From Dysgonamonadaceae bacterium (lineage in GTDB: Bacteria; Bacteroidota; Bacteroidia; Bacteroidales; Azobacteroidaceae): a stretch of 8,654 nt of DNA. The notes under the pieces were generated by a model. The model made no database searches. It had not been told where the DNA came from and was given only the letters and a program-made list of their open reading frames with translations. Position numbers and translations under genes: made by a program. Positions 6,422-8,654 of the stretch are shown piece after piece (positions within the stretch are counted from its first letter, which is position 1; each line of letters begins with the position of its first letter). Location of the stretch: contig JAITAH010000072.1 of assembly GCA_031284225.1 (NCBI GenBank), forward strand, positions 1 to 8,654, written 5' to 3'.

Positions 6422-6697
6422 GTGAAAAGATTCATTTTCAACCCCTGCGTAAACTTCCGCACGAATGATTCCTGCCGGATTTATTTGCGGTCTGAAAAAA
6501 AATCGGAAGATTTTCATCGTATTTTCATATTCGGAGAACGAAGAATGAAAGAATCCCACCGGATTTCCTCGTTCGGAGAACAAAGAATGAACGAATCCCA
6601 CCGGATTCCCTCGTTCGGAGAACAAAGAACGGGTAATTCCTGCCGGATTGCCTCGTTTTATAGATTTTTATCAACCAATCAGATGCTGATTATTTAA
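6422..6697 (+). CDS. Doubtful 91-residue repeat ORF spanning the 42-bp repeats
   Basis: A GTG at 6422 opens a 91-codon frame with a TAA stop at 6695-6697. Because the repeat unit is 42 bp, the frame encodes a 14-residue periodicity (GERRMKESHRISSF, GEQRMNESHRIPSF, GEQRTGNSCRIASF and two weaker copies). There is no Shine-Dalgarno sequence and no known domain. The three base differences between the two best units all change the residue in this frame. The opposite strand is open in phase over the same repeats, so openness alone proves nothing. I think the DNA or RNA repeat is the conserved thing and coding is unproven. Confidence 0.18.
   Translation: MKRFIFNPCVNFRTNDSCRIYLRSEKKSEDFHRIFIFGERRMKESHRISSFGEQRMNESHRIPSFGEQRTGNSCRIASFYRFLSTNQMLII
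6447..6656. repeat. Five tandem 42-bp units, each with hairpin potential
   Basis: Units start at 6447, 6489, 6531, 6573 and 6615 with exact 42-bp spacing and no spacers. Units 3 and 4 differ at only three positions; unit 5 shares both ends but diverges in the middle; units 1 and 2 are degenerate yet stay in phase. The core in unit 4 is GAATCC-CACC-GGATTC, a perfect 6-bp stem with a 4-nt loop. Unit 3 keeps it with a G-T wobble. Unit 5 has a different stem sequence (GGTAATTCC with GGATTGCC, one bulged T). Unit 1 forms a 10-position stem with one mismatch (6463-6472 with 6477-6486). Unit 2 pairs weakly. The array ends 55 bp before the DUF6261 gene. I do not recognise it as a named repeat family. 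Confidence 0.85.
6677..6691. other. Short perfect inverted repeat before the DUF6261 gene
   Basis: AATCAG-ATG-CTGATT is a 6-bp stem with a 3-nt loop, ending 20 bp before the ATG at 6712 and followed by ATTTAAAAATG. It could be a weak terminator for transcription entering from the repeat array, an operator, or a leader structure. It is AT-rich and short, so chance is not excluded. Confidence 0.3.
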
Positions 6698-6711
6698 AAA
6701 TGAATTAAAAT

Positions 6712-7455
6712 ATGAAGCATTTAATTGTCGTAATCGATTTATACGGGTTAAAAAATGAAACCCATGCAGAATTTAACGAAAACGTTAATCGCATTTTCAT
6801 TAAGTATAAGTACAATCTGCAGGCTTTAAGCATTCAGGCGCTTTACGACCGCTATCAGACGGCTTTCAGTCATGAATTAGAGGCGCTTGACTATATCCGT
6901 GGGAGCGAAATTACGAAGAAAATCCTCCGGCAGGATCACGAGCGCAACACGATCTATCGCGGACTGGTCGATACTGTTTCTGCTGCCCTGCGCCATTTCA
7001 ACCCGGATTTGCGCGGAGCTGCCCGGCTGATTGAAAACGTCGTCAAACACTACGGAAACATCTCGAAAAAAACTTTCGACAACGAAACCTCCGCTATCGA
7101 CAACCTGCTGCGCGAATTGCAATCGCCTGAAATAGCCTCGGCGGCGAATCAGATCGGACTGACTCCTTGGAAGGATAAGCTGGCGCAGGAAAACATGCTT
7201 TTCAAGCAGTTAATGATGGAACGCTACGTCGAAACCGCCGGCAAAACGTCTTACCGGATGAAAACTGTCCGCGTTGAAACCGACCGGTATTATCATGCCA
7301 TCGTCAATCAGCTCGAAAATAATGCGCTGGCCGGTATCGCCGTCAACGAAGCGTTCGTGAAGGAACTGAACGCCGTTATCGAACGATTCAAACATATCCT
7401 CGCCAAGGAAAGCGGCGAACGAAAACCGAAAAATGAGAACGAGGAAACGGGCTGA
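6712..7455 (+). CDS. DUF6261 family protein, function unknown
   Basis: The 247-residue product has no signal peptide or membrane helix and looks almost entirely helical. Its layout resembles the DUF6261 family of Bacteroidales as I remember it: an opening INL/IDLYGLKNETH segment (about 8-17), a stretch around RGSEITKKILRQDHERN (63-79) recalling the family's S-x-x-T...D-x-x-R-D block, HFNPDLRGAARLI (95-107), GLTPWKDKLAQENMLF (149-164), and a later Arg- and Tyr-rich helix. The C-terminal 15 or so residues are charged and probably disordered (EN and EK rich). No catalytic motif is apparent and the biochemical role is unknown. It sits 55 bp after the repeat array and 38 bp before the DUF2185 gene, in the same direction. 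The start at 6712 is the first ATG of the frame. Confidence 0.85.
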   Translation: MKHLIVVIDLYGLKNETHAEFNENVNRIFIKYKYNLQALSIQALYDRYQTAFSHELEALDYIRGSEITKKILRQDHERNTIYRGLVDTVSAALRHFNPDLRGAARLIENVVKHYGNISKKTFDNETSAIDNLLRELQSPEIASAANQIGLTPWKDKLAQENMLFKQLMMERYVETAGKTSYRMKTVRVETDRYYHAIVNQLENNALAGIAVNEAFVKELNAVIERFKHILAKESGERKPKNENEETG

Positions 7456-7493
7456 AACATGTTGATTCGCTTACTGTTTAATTTTATAATATT

Positions 7494-7832
7494 ATGAACG
7501 CAGAAGATTTACAAACAAAAGACGATGTTCCTGAGCGATCGTGCGAGGAACAAGTAAAAAAGTATGCTTTCGTTTCCAGACGAGCATTGGAAGCCGACCA
7601 TATCGGCTATTGTTACCGGGACGAACCCGAAACCAACATCGACAGCGGCTGGCGATTTCTTTATGGCGATGAAGAAGAGGATTATCTCGATAATCCGGTG
7701 AACAGCGAAGCGATCTATCCGGAAAACATGCTTTCCATCAATCCGGCGCTGGATATTATTCTGGGCGCTCCCATCGGATCCGAGTTTGAATGGAATGTAG
7801 ATACGGAAATGTATGAAGAAATAATACAGTGA
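7494..7832 (+). CDS. DUF2185 (Imm33-like) small acidic protein
   Basis: This 112-residue, strongly acidic, soluble protein has the hallmarks of the DUF2185 family as I know it: YAFVSRRAL (24-32), GYCYRDEP (38-45), DSGWRF (50-55), GDEEEDYLDN (58-67) and NPALDIILGAPIGSEFEW (83-100). Members of this family are assigned in comparative-genomic work as immunity proteins of polymorphic toxin systems (Imm33), but many occur as stand-alone genes. No toxin gene is visible beside it, so an orphan immunity protein or an unrelated housekeeping role are both possible. The first 20 residues look like a disordered acidic lead. It may be cotranscribed with the DUF6261 gene 38 bp upstream and the lipoprotein gene 32 bp downstream. 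Confidence 0.8.
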   Translation: MNAEDLQTKDDVPERSCEEQVKKYAFVSRRALEADHIGYCYRDEPETNIDSGWRFLYGDEEEDYLDNPVNSEAIYPENMLSINPALDIILGAPIGSEFEWNVDTEMYEEIIQ

Positions 7833-7864
7833 ACTTTAAGTATAATATCAAAAAAAAGAGAAAG

Positions 7865-8654
7865 ATGAAAACGTTAAAATCAGTTTTGTTTGTGTTGTGT
7901 GCCTGTTTAGTCGTTGCTTGTCAGTCGGGAAAGGCTGTTGAGAAAGCAGAAAAAAACATTGGTTTACAAATGTACTCGTTGCGTGGCCCTATCGGCGATG
8001 CAACCATCGGTATCGATTCGGTGATTACCGCCGTTGGTCAAATGGGTTACAAATATGTGGAAAATTTCGGCTATAACGAAAGCGACGGCCTGACGTGGGG
8101 CTTGTCGCCGGAAGAACTGAAAGCCAAATTCGATGCGGTAGGGGTGCATATCCTTTCGACCCATGTGCGTAAAGATTTGCCCGCCGAAAAAACCGAAGCC
8201 GCTACCGCCGCATTGTGGGCTTGGTGGGACAAGTGTATTGCCGACCATCAAGCGATGGGCGCTAAATACATCGTTATGCCTTCGATGCCCACTCCCGAAA
8301 CACTGGAAGGCGTGCAAGCCTATTGCGATTATTACAATGCGATCGGCGAAAAATGCCAGGCCGCCGGTTTGAAGTTCGGCTATCACAATCACAATTACGA
8401 ATTTGAAAAGAAATACGAAACGGCGGACGGAAACATTTCCATGTACGATTATCTTGTACAGCATACCGATCCCGCAAAAGTATTCTTTGAAATGGACGTA
8501 TATTGGGCGATTGTCGGCCGCCGCGCTCCCGTTGAACTGTTTGAACAATATCCCGGCCGCTTTGAAGTATTGCACATCAAGGACAGCAAAGAATTGGGTC
8601 GGAGCGGATTCGTTGGTTTCGACGCCATCTTTAATCACATCGATTTGGCTAAAA
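7865..8654 (+). CDS. Exported lipoprotein of the sugar-phosphate isomerase/epimerase TIM-barrel family (partial)
   Basis: The frame begins at the ATG at 7865, preceded by AGAGAAAG, and runs 263 codons off the window end without a stop. Residues 1-18 form a signal peptide ending in a lipobox (VVAC), with Cys19 as the likely lipidated residue, so the protein is exported and membrane-anchored. The rest matches the AP-endonuclease-2/xylose-isomerase-like barrel: IGLQMYSLR (32-40), GYKYVENFG (61-69), YHNHNYEF (173-180), FEMDVYW (208-214) and LHIKDSK (236-242). The probable metal ligands include Glu66, His174 or His176, Asp211 and His237. Full members are near 300 residues, so roughly the last 30-40 are missing. 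Bacteroidota encode many such exported proteins; some relatives act on 3-keto-sugars or cleave glycosides, but the substrate here cannot be read from sequence. Confidence 0.9.
   Translation, partial: MKTLKSVLFVLCACLVVACQSGKAVEKAEKNIGLQMYSLRGPIGDATIGIDSVITAVGQMGYKYVENFGYNESDGLTWGLSPEELKAKFDAVGVHILSTHVRKDLPAEKTEAATAALWAWWDKCIADHQAMGAKYIVMPSMPTPETLEGVQAYCDYYNAIGEKCQAAGLKFGYHNHNYEFEKKYETADGNISMYDYLVQHTDPAKVFFEMDVYWAIVGRRAPVELFEQYPGRFEVLHIKDSKELGRSGFVGFDAIFNHIDLAK

Noticed and set aside
6447..6656. CRISPR array
   Set aside because: The units are contiguous with no unique spacers, they diverge from each other, and no cas gene is present.
7964..8638. 224-codon minus-strand frame opposite the isomerase-like lipoprotein gene
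   Set aside because: The plus frame has a signal peptide and clear TIM-barrel motifs; the antisense product has low-complexity Phe, His and Ile content and no recognisable motif.

Overview
The window looks like chromosomal DNA from a member of the Bacteroidota, most likely order Bacteroidales. The protein content points there: an NqrA-F set of the Bacteroidales type, a DUF6261 protein (a family I know essentially from this group), secreted proteins with Bacteroidota-style signal peptides (a cleavage site ending in FSQ, and a lipobox with Cys), and AT-rich intergenic DNA carrying TAnnTTTG promoter words instead of sigma-70 boxes. No rRNA, tRNA, CRISPR array, transposase or phage gene is visible.

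Layout. (1) Positions 1-272, minus strand: the first 90 codons of a secreted protein, cut by the window edge and divergent from everything else. (2) 273-399: a divergent promoter region. (3) 400-6267, plus strand: a complete, intact nqrABCDEF operon encoding the six-subunit Na+-translocating NADH:quinone oxidoreductase. NqrF takes electrons from NADH through FAD and a [2Fe-2S] cluster. NqrD and NqrE hold a membrane-embedded iron-sulfur centre between paired Cys residues. NqrB and NqrC carry covalent FMN on Thr. NqrA and NqrB handle the quinone, and Na+ is exported. All key cofactor residues are present; NqrC has a Gly variant of the flavinylation motif (SGGT). The flavin transferase ApbE is not in this window. 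(4) 6268-6711: a 444-bp stretch without a convincing gene. It holds two overlapping hairpins after nqrF and, more notably, five tandem units of exactly 42 bp (6447-6656). Each unit can form a hairpin at the same internal position. (5) 6712-7455: a DUF6261 protein. (6) 7494-7832: a small DUF2185/Imm33-like protein. (7) 7865 to the window end: the first 263 codons of an exported lipoprotein of the sugar-phosphate isomerase/epimerase TIM-barrel family.

The nqr genes form one functional unit. Genes downstream of the repeat array are co-directional and closely spaced, but I see no functional link among them. I found no clear new multi-gene system. The least explained element is the 42-bp hairpin repeat array in front of the DUF6261 gene.
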